DNA of 49,974 nt, taken from Flavobacteriaceae bacterium UBA980 (GTDB lineage: Bacteria; Bacteroidota; Bacteroidia; Flavobacteriales; Flavobacteriaceae). The notes under the pieces were generated by a model, which saw only the letters and a program-made list of their open reading frames with translations, had not been told where the DNA came from and searched no databases. Positions 25,529 through 34,971 of this stretch are shown here, one piece after another (position 1 is the first letter of the stretch; each line of letters begins with the position of its first letter). The stretch covers positions 1-49,974 of the forward strand of contig DBBQ01000002.1 in assembly GCA_002292265.1 (NCBI GenBank). The letters are read 5' to 3'. The position numbers and the translations under genes were made by a program.

Positions 25529-26725
25529 TTAAGGGTTTATTTTATATTCTAGCGGATACGCAAACTGATTCCATTTCTTTTCAGCATCATCAGGTTGTAT
25601 CGTGCCATCGTAAATTAGTAATTGATATTTTAAGGTATAAACTTTTCCTGGATTTAGTGCCCAGTCAGTTGTTTTTGTGGTGGCAAAGTTGACAAATAAA
25701 TCACCTCGCCCGTACATGTCTTCAGGCCATATGCGAAGTGGTTCGGGATGATTGTAATTTTCAGGATGGGAGAGCATCAGCGCACCGCCATACCCCTGTC
25801 CTAGTTTCCCATCCACGATACACCAGCGTGCGGTACTTCCATCTGCATTTTTTCTCGTTTTCCCATCGGAAGAAAGCACTCTGCTGTTCTGGTTGTCCCA
25901 TTCTTCTGTAGTGCGCCAGCCGAAACCAGCATAGCGGTATTTGAGGATGGTAAAGGGCTGTTCTGTTGCGCACGCATATTGTATGGTGAAATCCATCAAA
26001 TACTGGTTTTGATTTATGGGAATTACTTTGATGTGTTGCGTTTCGTTGAGTGCGACTTTTTCAGCACCGTTTTTCAATACGACGTGTTCTTGTAAAACTT
26101 CAAATTCACTGAAAACAGCCCCACTTTCTTTTTTTAATAGTTTGGCAAAACGCACTGTCCCTTCTTCCTTTGCTAAATTCCAAAAATCCAAGGTATCCCC
26201 TTCAAAAAGGGTATGGGTCCACGGATTCCAGATTCCGTAATGATGGTAATGGTCTTTGGGTTGAATTTGGGTCAAGCGCATTCCTTTTGGGGTATTTACG
26301 GGATGTAAATAGCCACTTCTTTTGAAGGCTGGATTGATCCCTTTAGGAGGGTTTTTTACGGCCACCTGATACCCTACAATTTTTGTTTGGTCTTGATACA
26401 CTTCAATTTGACCTTGGCGTTCCGATAGTTTGATTTCTGGGTGAACAGAAGGAGCTTCCATTAATAGCGAATAGAATGTGGATTCTATGTCACTCAACCA
26501 ATAAAGGGTTTCTTCTTGAATTTGATAAGGAACTTCAAAGCGTCCACGAGAATTTTTCCCCATTAGCCGTAGGGGCTGGTTTCTAAATTTTTCAGTAAGT
26601 TTTACCTGAACTAGAGCGTTGCTTTGAAAAGAATTTCCTTCGAGGAGTTGCAGAAGGATTTCCCGATCCGCACATGAAACAGTACCTAAACAAAACACCA
26701 AAATGGATACAAAACGGTAATGCAT
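25529..26725 (-). CDS. DUF6807 (PmoA-like) lipoprotein
   Basis: This 398-residue protein has a short lipoprotein signal ending GTVSC, which is why ATG at 26725 is chosen; the frame is open further upstream, with another ATG at 26764. The region from PKGMRLTQIQPKDHYHHYGI through GFGWRTTEEWDNQNS to the C-terminus matches DUF6807 (annotated in databases as methane oxygenase PmoA, a misleading name). These beta-rich exported proteins recur in Bacteroidota and Planctomycetota sugar loci beside Gfo/Idh/MocA oxidoreductases; a galactose-mutarotase-like fold and sugar binding are likely, but the activity is unproven. The conserved histidines in HYHHYG could be functional. Confidence 0.8.
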   Translation of the reverse strand: MHYRFVSILVFCLGTVSCADREILLQLLEGNSFQSNALVQVKLTEKFRNQPLRLMGKNSRGRFEVPYQIQEETLYWLSDIESTFYSLLMEAPSVHPEIKLSERQGQIEVYQDQTKIVGYQVAVKNPPKGINPAFKRSGYLHPVNTPKGMRLTQIQPKDHYHHYGIWNPWTHTLFEGDTLDFWNLAKEEGTVRFAKLLKKESGAVFSEFEVLQEHVVLKNGAEKVALNETQHIKVIPINQNQYLMDFTIQYACATEQPFTILKYRYAGFGWRTTEEWDNQNSRVLSSDGKTRKNADGSTARWCIVDGKLGQGYGGALMLSHPENYNHPEPLRIWPEDMYGRGDLFVNFATTKTTDWALNPGKVYTLKYQLLIYDGTIQPDDAEKKWNQFAYPLEYKINP

Positions 26726-26781
26726 CCTTAAATTTAATTGATTAGTTGGAAATAATGAATTCATATTAATTTTTTGGGTGG

Positions 26782-28077
26782 CTAAAAACCAAATTGATGA
26801 GGAAGCCACAAGGTGATTTGGGGGAAATAGGTAATCAGACCCAGTGCCACTATCATTGCGATAAACAAAGGAAGTAAAGGTTTAATTACTTTTTCAATAC
26901 TCGTTTTGGCAATACCTACTCCTACAAAGAGTACCGAGCCTACGGGTGGAGTACAAAGCCCGATGCATAAATTTACGACCATGATGATTCCAAATTGGAC
27001 GGGATCGATTCCGATGGACTTGACCACGGGCAAGAAAATAGGCGTAAAAATCAGTACAGCAGGTGTCATATCCATAAAAATCCCGACAAACAAGAGAATT
27101 AAATTAATCAGTAAAAGAATGATAATTTTATTATCACTAATTCCGAGTAGAAAATCACTTAGATTTTGTGGGATATTTTCATACGACATCACCCAAGACA
27201 TGCTCATGGAGGCTGCAATGAGGAGTAAGACTACGGCACTGGTTTTTGAGGATTCCAAAAGGATTTTGGAGAGGTCTTTTACTCGGATCTCTTTGTAAAG
27301 CATTCCTAGAATCAACGTATACAATACAGCTACAGCGGACGCTTCGGTAGCGGTAAAAAGCCCAGCGACTATGCCTCCGATTACAATAAAAAGGAGTAAC
27401 AAACTGGGTACTGCCTGGATGAAAGAGCTAAGGACTTCTTTGATACTACATCTCTGCGAGGTGGGATAGCCTTTTCGTTTTGCCCACAGCGCTGCGACTA
27501 GGATTAGAAACAACCCAGTCAAAAGGCCGGGAATGTAACCCGCTAGAAATAAAGCGGCAATTGAAACTCCGCCACTCGCAAGGGAATAGACAATCAACAC
27601 ATTGCTGGGAGGAATCACCAGACCCATGGTGGCAGAAGTAATGTTGACGGCCGCACCATATTCTTTATCGTACCCTTCTTTTTCCATTTCAGGTCCCAAA
27701 ATGCTTCCCATCGCCGAAGCAGAAGCCATAGCAGAACCTGCAATAGCTCCCATCATCATGGCCGAGATGATATTGATTAAAGCCAGTCCTCCAGGAAGAG
27801 TTCCTACCAAGGTTTTCGCAAAACGAATTAAACGGTGAGCAATACCTCCATGGGTCATCAGTTGTCCTGAAAGGATGAAAAAAGGGATAGCCAATAGGGC
27901 AAAACTGTCCAATCCAGTTGCCATGCGCTGTGCAATGGTCGTTACTGCTGCTAAACTGGGAAGACTGACTAATAGAGTTAGAAGTGAAGAAAGGGCAATA
28001 CTCCAAGCCACTGGGGTTCCCAAGCCAATGAAAATAAAAAAACTCAAAACGAGGATACAAATTGCGATGAGTTCCAT
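26782..28077 (-). CDS. dctM: TRAP transporter large permease (DctM)
   Basis: This 431-residue inner-membrane protein has about twelve spans and the DctM signatures GSAMASASAMGSILGPEM in the first half and CIGLCTPPVGSVLFVG in the second. It forms the sodium-driven transport channel of a TRAP system. It lies 3 bp after the small permease gene. Together with the binding protein and UxaC it most likely imports a hexuronate. Confidence 0.93.
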   Translation of the reverse strand: MELIAICILVLSFFIFIGLGTPVAWSIALSSLLTLLVSLPSLAAVTTIAQRMATGLDSFALLAIPFFILSGQLMTHGGIAHRLIRFAKTLVGTLPGGLALINIISAMMMGAIAGSAMASASAMGSILGPEMEKEGYDKEYGAAVNITSATMGLVIPPSNVLIVYSLASGGVSIAALFLAGYIPGLLTGLFLILVAALWAKRKGYPTSQRCSIKEVLSSFIQAVPSLLLLFIVIGGIVAGLFTATEASAVAVLYTLILGMLYKEIRVKDLSKILLESSKTSAVVLLLIAASMSMSWVMSYENIPQNLSDFLLGISDNKIIILLLINLILLFVGIFMDMTPAVLIFTPIFLPVVKSIGIDPVQFGIIMVVNLCIGLCTPPVGSVLFVGVGIAKTSIEKVIKPLLPLFIAMIVALGLITYFPQITLWLPHQFGF

Positions 28078-28080
28078 AGG

Positions 28081-28539
28081 TTATTTTTTAAACGGGGTGA
28101 GTTTATAAAAAAGAATCAAAAGTCCGCTGATCGGTATCATTGCGTAAACCAAGGCTAGTGGAATTTGAAGGGAAGGGGAATACTGTTCGAGCTTTAATGT
28201 AATGTATACCAATCGTCCACCACCTCCTACCATCCCAAAAAGTGCAAAACACAGAATCGAAAAACGAACGAAAAGATCGACTTTTTTTATTTGTACTGGT
28301 TTTAGTTTTTTAACAAAAAAATCAATGGCCACATGTTCCTGTTTTCCAGCGACATAAGCCGCTCCCAGTATCCCCAACCAAATCATTAAATACCGTGCCA
28401 ATTCATCGGTAAACGCACTTGGACTGGAAGTGAAGAAACGCGTAAAAACTTGCCACAACACATTGATGACCATTATGCCTAAAATCATAACGAGGAAACG
28501 TTCTACAATTTGATCTACTTGTTTTCTAATTCGCTTCAT
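28081..28539 (-). CDS. dctQ: TRAP transporter small permease (DctQ)
   Basis: This 152-residue protein with four hydrophobic spans has the DctQ pattern, with a conserved ARYLMIWLGILGAAYV segment and GKQEHVAIDFFV. It pairs with DctM in the membrane. Its start overlaps the end of the dctP gene by 14 bp. Confidence 0.9.
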   Translation of the reverse strand: MKRIRKQVDQIVERFLVMILGIMVINVLWQVFTRFFTSSPSAFTDELARYLMIWLGILGAAYVAGKQEHVAIDFFVKKLKPVQIKKVDLFVRFSILCFALFGMVGGGGRLVYITLKLEQYSPSLQIPLALVYAMIPISGLLILFYKLTPFKK

Positions 28540-29524
28540 TTCTAATCCGTTCGATGAGTTCCGCCATTTGAGGGTCTTTTTTAAAGTCTTGATACATTTT
28601 TTGAGTAGCCTCTTGAAAACGATTTTTTTTAGGATAGCTCACTTCCACTCCCGCTTCAATCACAGCTTGTAGGGATTCGTTTTCGGACTGAATCCAAAGA
28701 TCTCGTTGGTAAGGAATGGACTGGTCAATCGCCTTTTGAAGCCATCCATGTTCTTCTGAGCTTAAACGATTCCATAAATGAGTGCTTACCAACAAAACGT
28801 CTGGAATCATCGTGTGTTCGTCAATGCTGTAGTATTTGCACACTTCGTAATGTCGGGATAGATAAAAACTAGGAGGATTGTTTTCTGCACCATCCACGAC
28901 ACCCTGTTGGAGAGCCGTATAGAGCTCCCCCCAAGAGATTGGAGTAGGGGAGGCTCCCAATTGTTTTACCATATCAAAAGCAGAAACACTTTCTTGAACT
29001 CTAATTTTTAAGCCTTCGAGGTCTTCGGGTTGTTCCACAGGGCGTTCTTTGGTATAAAAACTTCGACTTCCCGAATCGTAAAAGCCAACGCCTTTCAACC
29101 AATACTCTTCTCCTTCCTTGAGTAACTCTTTTCCAATTGTGCCGTCTAGTACTTTAAACAGATGGTCTTTATTATCAAACAAAAAAGGAAGCCCAAAAAT
29201 TCTGAGTTTAGGAGCAAAATTTTCCAAAACCGCACCAGAGACTTTGGTCATGTCCAAACTACCAATTTGAAGAAGTTCTAAGCATTCGCGTTCACTTCCT
29301 AATTGTTGATTGGGATAGATTTGCAAGCGCATTTTTCCTTCAGAGAGTTCATTGAGATAAACATCGGTCTGAAGCATGGCCTGGTGTACCGAGTGGGTCA
29401 CATCCAGTCCGTGTCCCAAGCGAATGATTCGGACATTAGAATCGGATTTGCAGCCCGTAAAAAGGAAAACCACTCCGAAAAGGAGACTGCAAATTAGGGT
29501 CGATCTGTAAAACTGGGATTTCAT
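28526..29524 (-). CDS. dctP: TRAP transporter solute-binding lipoprotein (DctP)
   Basis: This 332-residue protein has a lipoprotein signal ending LFTGC and the DctP core: GHGLDVTHSVHQAM, LGSERECLELLQIG, then LKIRVQESVSAFD with the arginine that usually holds the substrate carboxylate, and GVVDGAENNPPSFY. Binding proteins of this type recognise organic acids, including uronates. Its ATG overlaps the uxaC stop (TAATG), so transport and the first catabolic step are translationally coupled; this supports glucuronate or galacturonate as ligand. Lipid anchoring is unusual for TRAP binding proteins in Proteobacteria but less so in Bacteroidota. Confidence 0.92.
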   Translation of the reverse strand: MKSQFYRSTLICSLLFGVVFLFTGCKSDSNVRIIRLGHGLDVTHSVHQAMLQTDVYLNELSEGKMRLQIYPNQQLGSERECLELLQIGSLDMTKVSGAVLENFAPKLRIFGLPFLFDNKDHLFKVLDGTIGKELLKEGEEYWLKGVGFYDSGSRSFYTKERPVEQPEDLEGLKIRVQESVSAFDMVKQLGASPTPISWGELYTALQQGVVDGAENNPPSFYLSRHYEVCKYYSIDEHTMIPDVLLVSTHLWNRLSSEEHGWLQKAIDQSIPYQRDLWIQSENESLQAVIEAGVEVSYPKKNRFQEATQKMYQDFKKDPQMAELIERIRNEAN

Positions 29525-30939
29525 TAAAAGTCAAAATAGTTTTTTGCGTTGTGGTAACTGATGTCCGAAACTATTTTTCCAATCCAAGGCAGGTCGTTGG
29601 GTAAAAGTCCTTTTTCAATGTCATTGCCAAATAAATTGCAAAGCAATCTTCGGAAGTATTCGTGTCTTGGAAAGGACAAGAAACTACGCGAATCGGTCAA
29701 CATTCCGACAAAACAACTAATGATTCCCATATTGGAGAGCGTATTGATTTGATCCGTCATCCCTTCGATTTGGTCTAAAAACCACCATCCCGAGCCCCAT
29801 TGGATTTTTCCTTTGCTGCTCCCATCGTTAAAATTTCCGATCATAGTCGCAAAAATTTCACTATCGGCGGGATTTAGGTTGTAAAGAATGGTTTTTGCAA
29901 GTTGATCTTGCTGATCTAAGGCATCTAAAAATCGAGAAAGATTTTGAGCAATAGGGTACTGACCGATGGAATCCCAACCCGTATCGGGGCCTAATTTTTT
30001 AAACATGCGACTATTGTTATTTCGCATCGCTCCCAGATGAAACTGTTGCACCCAACCCAATCTATGGTATTCTTTTCCCAAAAAAAGTAATAGTGCCGTT
30101 TGAAATTTTTCGCTTTCTTCTCTCTCCAATTGAGATCCTGTTCTTCTTTTTGAAAAAATTCGTTCAATTTCTGACTGCGGAGCTTCTCGAAAAGGAATGT
30201 ATTCCAATCCGTGGTCTGCTATACTGCACCCATACGCGTGAAAATAATCCATTCTTTTTTGAAGGGCCTCGCATAAATCATCAAAGCTTTTGATGTGGAG
30301 GTCCGCTGCGGTTCCCAATGCCTTTATATAATCATTAAAATGAGAAGCATCAATTAAAATGGACTTGTCTGGGCGAAACGCGGGATTCATCTGCATCCTA
30401 TTTTTACCAGTTGCAAATGTTTTGTGATGCTCCAAATTGTCAAGTGGGTCTTCGGTAGTACAAACGCGCTCTACGTTCATTTTTTCCAGCAAGGATAGTG
30501 TACTGAAATCGGCAGAAGTAGCCATAGCGTTGGTTTGTTCATAAAGAGGACTTGCATTATTTTTTGAAAGCAACTCAGAAATTCCAAAATAGCGTTCCAG
30601 TTCTAGATGCGTCCAATGATACAAGGGATTCCGAATCATGAAGGGTACCGCAGAAGCATAGTGTACAAACTTTTCCTGATCTGTAGCCGTTCCCGTAATG
30701 TATTTTTCGTCTACTCCCAAGGTTCGCAGCGCACGCCATTTGTAATGATCTCCCTCTAACCAGAGTTGGGTCATGGAATTGAAAATAGTATTCTCCGAAA
30801 TGGCTTTTGGGGAAAGGTGATTGTGATAATCAAGGATAGGGAGGTCCTTCGCAAACTCGTGATAAAGTCTCTTCGCAGCTTCTGTTTCTAGGAGAAAATC
30901 AGGATGGATAAAGGATTTGTTAGATGGAGAAATTCCCAT
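29524..30939 (-). CDS. uxaC: Glucuronate/uronate isomerase
   Basis: This 471-residue cytosolic enzyme matches UxaC in length (about 470) and in motifs, with DYHNHLSP at residues 38-45 (metal-type His39 and His41) and later FLDALDQQDQ and SFPRHEYFRRLLCNLFG. It converts D-glucuronate to D-fructuronate, and D-galacturonate to D-tagaturonate. The locus supplies the fructuronate branch (UxuB-like SDR and UxuA), so glucuronate is the better-supported substrate. It sits 13 bp after a Gfo/Idh gene and overlaps dctP by one base. Confidence 0.95.
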   Translation of the reverse strand: MGISPSNKSFIHPDFLLETEAAKRLYHEFAKDLPILDYHNHLSPKAISENTIFNSMTQLWLEGDHYKWRALRTLGVDEKYITGTATDQEKFVHYASAVPFMIRNPLYHWTHLELERYFGISELLSKNNASPLYEQTNAMATSADFSTLSLLEKMNVERVCTTEDPLDNLEHHKTFATGKNRMQMNPAFRPDKSILIDASHFNDYIKALGTAADLHIKSFDDLCEALQKRMDYFHAYGCSIADHGLEYIPFREAPQSEIERIFSKRRTGSQLEREESEKFQTALLLFLGKEYHRLGWVQQFHLGAMRNNNSRMFKKLGPDTGWDSIGQYPIAQNLSRFLDALDQQDQLAKTILYNLNPADSEIFATMIGNFNDGSSKGKIQWGSGWWFLDQIEGMTDQINTLSNMGIISCFVGMLTDSRSFLSFPRHEYFRRLLCNLFGNDIEKGLLPNDLPWIGKIVSDISYHNAKNYFDF

Positions 30940-30952
30940 ATTTCACATTTGG

Positions 30953-32275
30953 TTAGACTGTTGGTTCCCATCCTGGAGCGTAATCCCTTCTCCAATTTTG
31001 CATTATTTTATCATTGTTCAGTACCTTACCCGATGTTGAATCGATATGAAGTGTTTCTCCAGCATCCTGCGCCATGTTGGCAAGATGACACATCAAGGTT
31101 GAAATGCTCGCATCTTTAATCTCTGCTGTTAAAGGTTTTTCTTCTCTTATGGCATCAAATAGATTGCCTACGTGATTCACATCAAGCCCCCCTTGTCCTC
31201 GGGTATCAGTTGTTTGACTCACCACATTTTCAAATTCTTCTTTGATCAAATTTCCACCAAGGTCGAAGTATTTGTAAAAATTCCGATCCAGTTGAATGGT
31301 TCCTTTACTCCCGTAAAGGGTCACGCCACGTCCAGGTTGTTTGGGTTGAATTAACCCGCGACTGTGCCCTGTCCAAGTTATGAACTTTGCTTTGGGGTAG
31401 GTAAAAGTGACTTGTTGGTTGTCCACAAATTCCCAATCATCTTGGTAGGCGTATTTTCCCCCAAAAGAAGTCACACTTTGAGGAAGATCAACGCCCAATG
31501 CCCAGCGGCAAATATCAATCTCATGTGTCCCGTTGTTATGAACTTCTCCAGTTCCCCAATTTCGAAACCAATGCCAGTTGTACGGATGAATATTGTCTTT
31601 GTATTGGGTTCGTGGCGCAGGCCCTTGCCACAAGTCCCAGTCAAGGGTTTGAGGGATAGGAGCTGGCTTTCCAATTCCAATGGATCCTCGATTGTTTGAA
31701 TAGTAGGCTTCTCCTTTGTAAACCTCCCCGATAATTCCATTTCTAATGTCTGAAACGGCGCGCATGCTCGTAAGAGCAGAGCGCTGTTGGTTTCCCATTT
31801 GTACTTTGAGACCGTATTTCTTTTGTGCAGCGATGAGCAATTCATTTTCATAGGGATTGTGACTACACGGTTTTTCTACATAAACATGTTTCCCAGCTTG
31901 CATTGCCATGATACTCATAGGTGCGTGCCAGTGTTCAGGCGAGGCGATAAAAATAGCGTCAATTTCTTTGTTTTCAACGAGTTTTCTAAAATCTTTTTCG
32001 ACTTTAGGAACATAGCCAATATTTTCTTTACTCCATTGGTTGTGTTCGTCTAGAATGGTATCATCTACATCACAACTGTAAAGAATTTTTGCGTTCTTTT
32101 GAAGGTGTATCGCTGCAGTATGAGCTTTTCCTCTACTGCGAACCCCTGCGATGGCACAATGAATCCGATCATTAGCTCCTAAAATATTTTTTCCAATCAT
32201 GAAATTGGAATTTAGGGAAGCCGTCGCCACAATTCCAAAAGAGGATTTTTTTATAAAATTTCTTCTTGTTTCCAT
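30953..32275 (-). CDS. Gfo/Idh/MocA oxidoreductase with Tat signal
   Basis: This 440-residue protein begins METRRNFIKKSS, a Tat-like leader with Arg4-Arg5. The Rossmann loop is IAGVRSRGKAH. The canonical EKP motif is at 134-136, and NNGTHEIDICRWALG holds the conserved histidine. It is probably an exported NAD(P)-dependent sugar oxidoreductase. It lies 3 bp from the DUF1080 gene upstream and 13 bp from uxaC, so it belongs to the same transcript as the uronate genes. Its substrate is unknown; C3 oxidation of a glycoside is inferred from the DUF1080 partner. Confidence 0.88.
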   Translation of the reverse strand: METRRNFIKKSSFGIVATASLNSNFMIGKNILGANDRIHCAIAGVRSRGKAHTAAIHLQKNAKILYSCDVDDTILDEHNQWSKENIGYVPKVEKDFRKLVENKEIDAIFIASPEHWHAPMSIMAMQAGKHVYVEKPCSHNPYENELLIAAQKKYGLKVQMGNQQRSALTSMRAVSDIRNGIIGEVYKGEAYYSNNRGSIGIGKPAPIPQTLDWDLWQGPAPRTQYKDNIHPYNWHWFRNWGTGEVHNNGTHEIDICRWALGVDLPQSVTSFGGKYAYQDDWEFVDNQQVTFTYPKAKFITWTGHSRGLIQPKQPGRGVTLYGSKGTIQLDRNFYKYFDLGGNLIKEEFENVVSQTTDTRGQGGLDVNHVGNLFDAIREEKPLTAEIKDASISTLMCHLANMAQDAGETLHIDSTSGKVLNNDKIMQNWRRDYAPGWEPTV

Positions 32276-32278
32276 AGT

Positions 32279-33670
32279 TTAGAATTCTCTTATTTTGATA
32301 TTTTTAAAGGAAACCTCATTCCCATGATCTTGAAGGAGGATCACTCCTTCGGGCCACTGACCAAATTGTTTCCATTTTTCGTATTTACTCTTTTCTACCA
32401 AGGCTTCAAAGGATTGACTGAAACGATCGTATTCCACGACTTTAACGTGATTCAACCAATGCGTTACTTTACCCTCTTTTACAACTATGCGGGCATTGTT
32501 CCAATTTCCTACTCCTTTGAAGTTTTTCCCTCGGGCCCCTGTTGTTCTATTTTCTGCTCGGATTAAATCATAAAGGGAACCCACCGTACGATTTCCATTT
32601 TTACCCATTTTGGCATCCGGATGTTTATCGTCATCTAAAAGTTGAAATTCCAAACCGATTGCTGAACCTTCTCCTTGATTTAAACCTGGTTTAACAAAAT
32701 ATTTAATACCACTATTGGCACCTGGGGTGAGTTTAAAGTCCAAGCTCAATTCAAAGTTTCGGAAACTTTGAAGTGTGACAATATCTCCTCCGTTTCGGGC
32801 TTCTCCGCCCCCAGAGTCTTCAACTGTTAAGATCCCTTCGACAATATGCCAACCTTTACTGGGGAAGTCCCTTCTTTTGACACCACGCCATCCGTTTGGT
32901 GTTTTTCCATCCCAAAGTAGGCGAAAACCCAATCGTTTTTCTTCTTGCGTTAATTGATTTTCTAAATAGCTGATTAGAGGCACTTTATTGGGAGCAATCA
33001 TACGATGCTTTTCAAGATCGGTTGTCACTATCCGAATGTTTTTCCAGCGGACTTTTTTCCCTTCCTCTTTAGGATTTGATATGCTGTGTACCTGAAAGGC
33101 AATAAAACCTTCAGCCGTCATATCATCTACTAGATTAGAAGTTTGAATTCCATTGACAAAAGTTTTTAGCGTATTTCCTACAGCCTCTATTCGATAGGTG
33201 TTCCAAGTTCCATTGATAAACGCTTCTTGTCCTTGGGGATTTCGGGTAAGGGGGTACAGCCAACCTCTTCGGGCCTCATCGTAAATACCTCCTGCCCATT
33301 TTCTAGAACTGGTTTCGATTTCACATTGGTACCCATGTACTCTTCCCTCTAGATAACTTTCAAGACTTTCACTTCGAAATTGTACCCCAGAGTTTAATCC
33401 AAAATCGATATGTACATCAAATTCAAGAATAAAATCTCCATATTTTTTTTTAGTAGCTAAGAAACTATTGGGTGTATTGCGTTTTGAAGTTCCGATCAAT
33501 ACCCCGTCTTCTATTGAAAAATCTGCCTTTCCGTTGAGCTGAACAAAGTTTTCAACTGTGTTTCCTTCCAGTAAATTCTGCCAGTTAATTTCTTGTCCAA
33601 TTACCAAGGAATGGGAATTCATAAAGAGATAAAAAAGAAGTATCCCTAATTTAAGTGTGATTTTTTTCAA
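32279..33670 (-). CDS. Secreted two-domain DUF1080 (3-keto-disaccharide hydrolase family) protein
   Basis: The protein carries two copies of the DUF1080/PF06439 concanavalin-like domain, at about residues 40-210 and 250-463, each with the GLNSGVQFRSES or GANSGIKYFVKPG motif. The family includes enzymes that cleave 3-keto disaccharides. The first ATG comes after most of the signal sequence; a TTG at 33670 gives a good signal peptide (MKKITLKLGILLFYLF... ending VIGQ), so TTG is the likely start. Another in-frame TTG at 33715 is less likely. It heads the long minus operon and is divergent from another Gfo/Idh gene. Confidence 0.82.
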   Translation of the reverse strand: MKKITLKLGILLFYLFMNSHSLVIGQEINWQNLLEGNTVENFVQLNGKADFSIEDGVLIGTSKRNTPNSFLATKKKYGDFILEFDVHIDFGLNSGVQFRSESLESYLEGRVHGYQCEIETSSRKWAGGIYDEARRGWLYPLTRNPQGQEAFINGTWNTYRIEAVGNTLKTFVNGIQTSNLVDDMTAEGFIAFQVHSISNPKEEGKKVRWKNIRIVTTDLEKHRMIAPNKVPLISYLENQLTQEEKRLGFRLLWDGKTPNGWRGVKRRDFPSKGWHIVEGILTVEDSGGGEARNGGDIVTLQSFRNFELSLDFKLTPGANSGIKYFVKPGLNQGEGSAIGLEFQLLDDDKHPDAKMGKNGNRTVGSLYDLIRAENRTTGARGKNFKGVGNWNNARIVVKEGKVTHWLNHVKVVEYDRFSQSFEALVEKSKYEKWKQFGQWPEGVILLQDHGNEVSFKNIKIREF

Positions 33671-33774
33671 TTTGATTTGTTTTAGGTAAACTGTGATTCC
33701 AACCCAAGATAGCAAAAGTTTTTTGTTAAATTGCAGAGACCAATTTGAGTAATTTATTCTAATCCAACACTAAG

Positions 33775-34968
33775 ATGTCAACCAGAAGATCCTTTATCAA
33801 AAAGAGCGCAACAACGCTAAGTGCCCCATTAATCTTACCAAATTCAGACGTTTTTTCCCTTTTCAAAACCGCTCCATCAGATCAAATAAATGTAGGTGTG
33901 ATAGGAACGGGCAGTAGAGGACAAGGTTTGATGCGTATTCTAAACAAAATTGAAGGTATAAATTTGATCGCAATTTGCGACACTTTGCCTTTTCGTATAG
34001 AAGCGGCAGCTCAAATAGCTCCCAAAGCTTCCAAGTATAAAAATCACAAAGCCTTGTTGTCTCACAAAGGATTGGATGCGGTGATCATCAGCAGCCCGTT
34101 AAACACCCATGCGGCAATCGCCTCAGACGCTATCGATGCTTCCGTTCACATTTATTGTGAAAAGACAATGGTAAAGGGTGATCAAGACACTTTGGATCTG
34201 GTTAACAAAGTAGAAAAAGAGCACACGAAGATTTTCCAAACAGGACATCAGTACCACAGTTCGAGATTGTACTCCCATGTTGTTGAAATAATACAAGGGG
34301 GTGAAATCGGTAAGGTTAGTTCTGTTCAGGCGCAATGGAACCGAAACGGAAATTGGAGAAGAGCTGTTCCCGATCCCAAATTTGAACGGCAGGTCAACTG
34401 GCGGATGTACCGAGAATACTCCTATGGGTTGACGGCAGAGCTGAGTTCGCACCAGATAGACTTTTGTAATTGGCTACTGCAAGCAACACCTAAAAAAGTT
34501 ACTGGTTTTGGTGGAATTGATTATTGGAAGGACGGTCGTGAAACCTATGACAATACCCATTTGATTTATACCTACCCCAAAGGAGTAAAAGCAACTTTTA
34601 CTTGTCTCACGTCCAATGCAAAAGACGATTATCTAATTAAAGTATTGGGAGATAAAGGCACTGTAATCATCGATTATCAAAATGCCTGGAAATACCCTGA
34701 AGGGAAGTACGACAAAGTTATCGCGGATGTAGATGGAGTATCTGGAGCTACGGCCAGTTGGACAGAAGGAAAGGGTATTCCAATCAATTACGAACACAAA
34801 GATCCCACCAGACAAGCCCTTGAAGATTTTAGAACGGCAATACTAAATACAACCCTACCGATGTCCAATATCAAAACAGGGGCTGCTGTGGCCTTTGCTG
34901 TTGACATGGGAATTCGAGCCATGGATACAGAGCAAGTTGTTTCTTGGGATTCGAAATACAACTTATAA
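33775..34968 (+). CDS. Gfo/Idh/MocA oxidoreductase with Tat signal
   Basis: This 397-residue protein begins MSTRRSFIKKSA, a Tat-like leader with Arg4-Arg5. The Rossmann loop is VIGTGSRGQG. The cofactor-site motif reads EKT at 129-131 rather than EKP, and AELSSHQIDFCNWLL holds the conserved histidine. It is probably exported and acts on a sugar. It opens the plus-strand operon with the SDR 3 bp behind and then UxuA, so one putatively periplasmic oxidoreductase is co-expressed with the cytosolic uronate enzymes. Confidence 0.88.
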   Translation: MSTRRSFIKKSATTLSAPLILPNSDVFSLFKTAPSDQINVGVIGTGSRGQGLMRILNKIEGINLIAICDTLPFRIEAAAQIAPKASKYKNHKALLSHKGLDAVIISSPLNTHAAIASDAIDASVHIYCEKTMVKGDQDTLDLVNKVEKEHTKIFQTGHQYHSSRLYSHVVEIIQGGEIGKVSSVQAQWNRNGNWRRAVPDPKFERQVNWRMYREYSYGLTAELSSHQIDFCNWLLQATPKKVTGFGGIDYWKDGRETYDNTHLIYTYPKGVKATFTCLTSNAKDDYLIKVLGDKGTVIIDYQNAWKYPEGKYDKVIADVDGVSGATASWTEGKGIPINYEHKDPTRQALEDFRTAILNTTLPMSNIKTGAAVAFAVDMGIRAMDTEQVVSWDSKYNL

Positions 34969-34971
34969 AAT

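Noticed and set aside
31364..31699. 111-codon plus-strand frame opposite the Gfo/Idh gene
   Set aside because: It is a shadow of a conserved enzyme with full motifs on the other strand.
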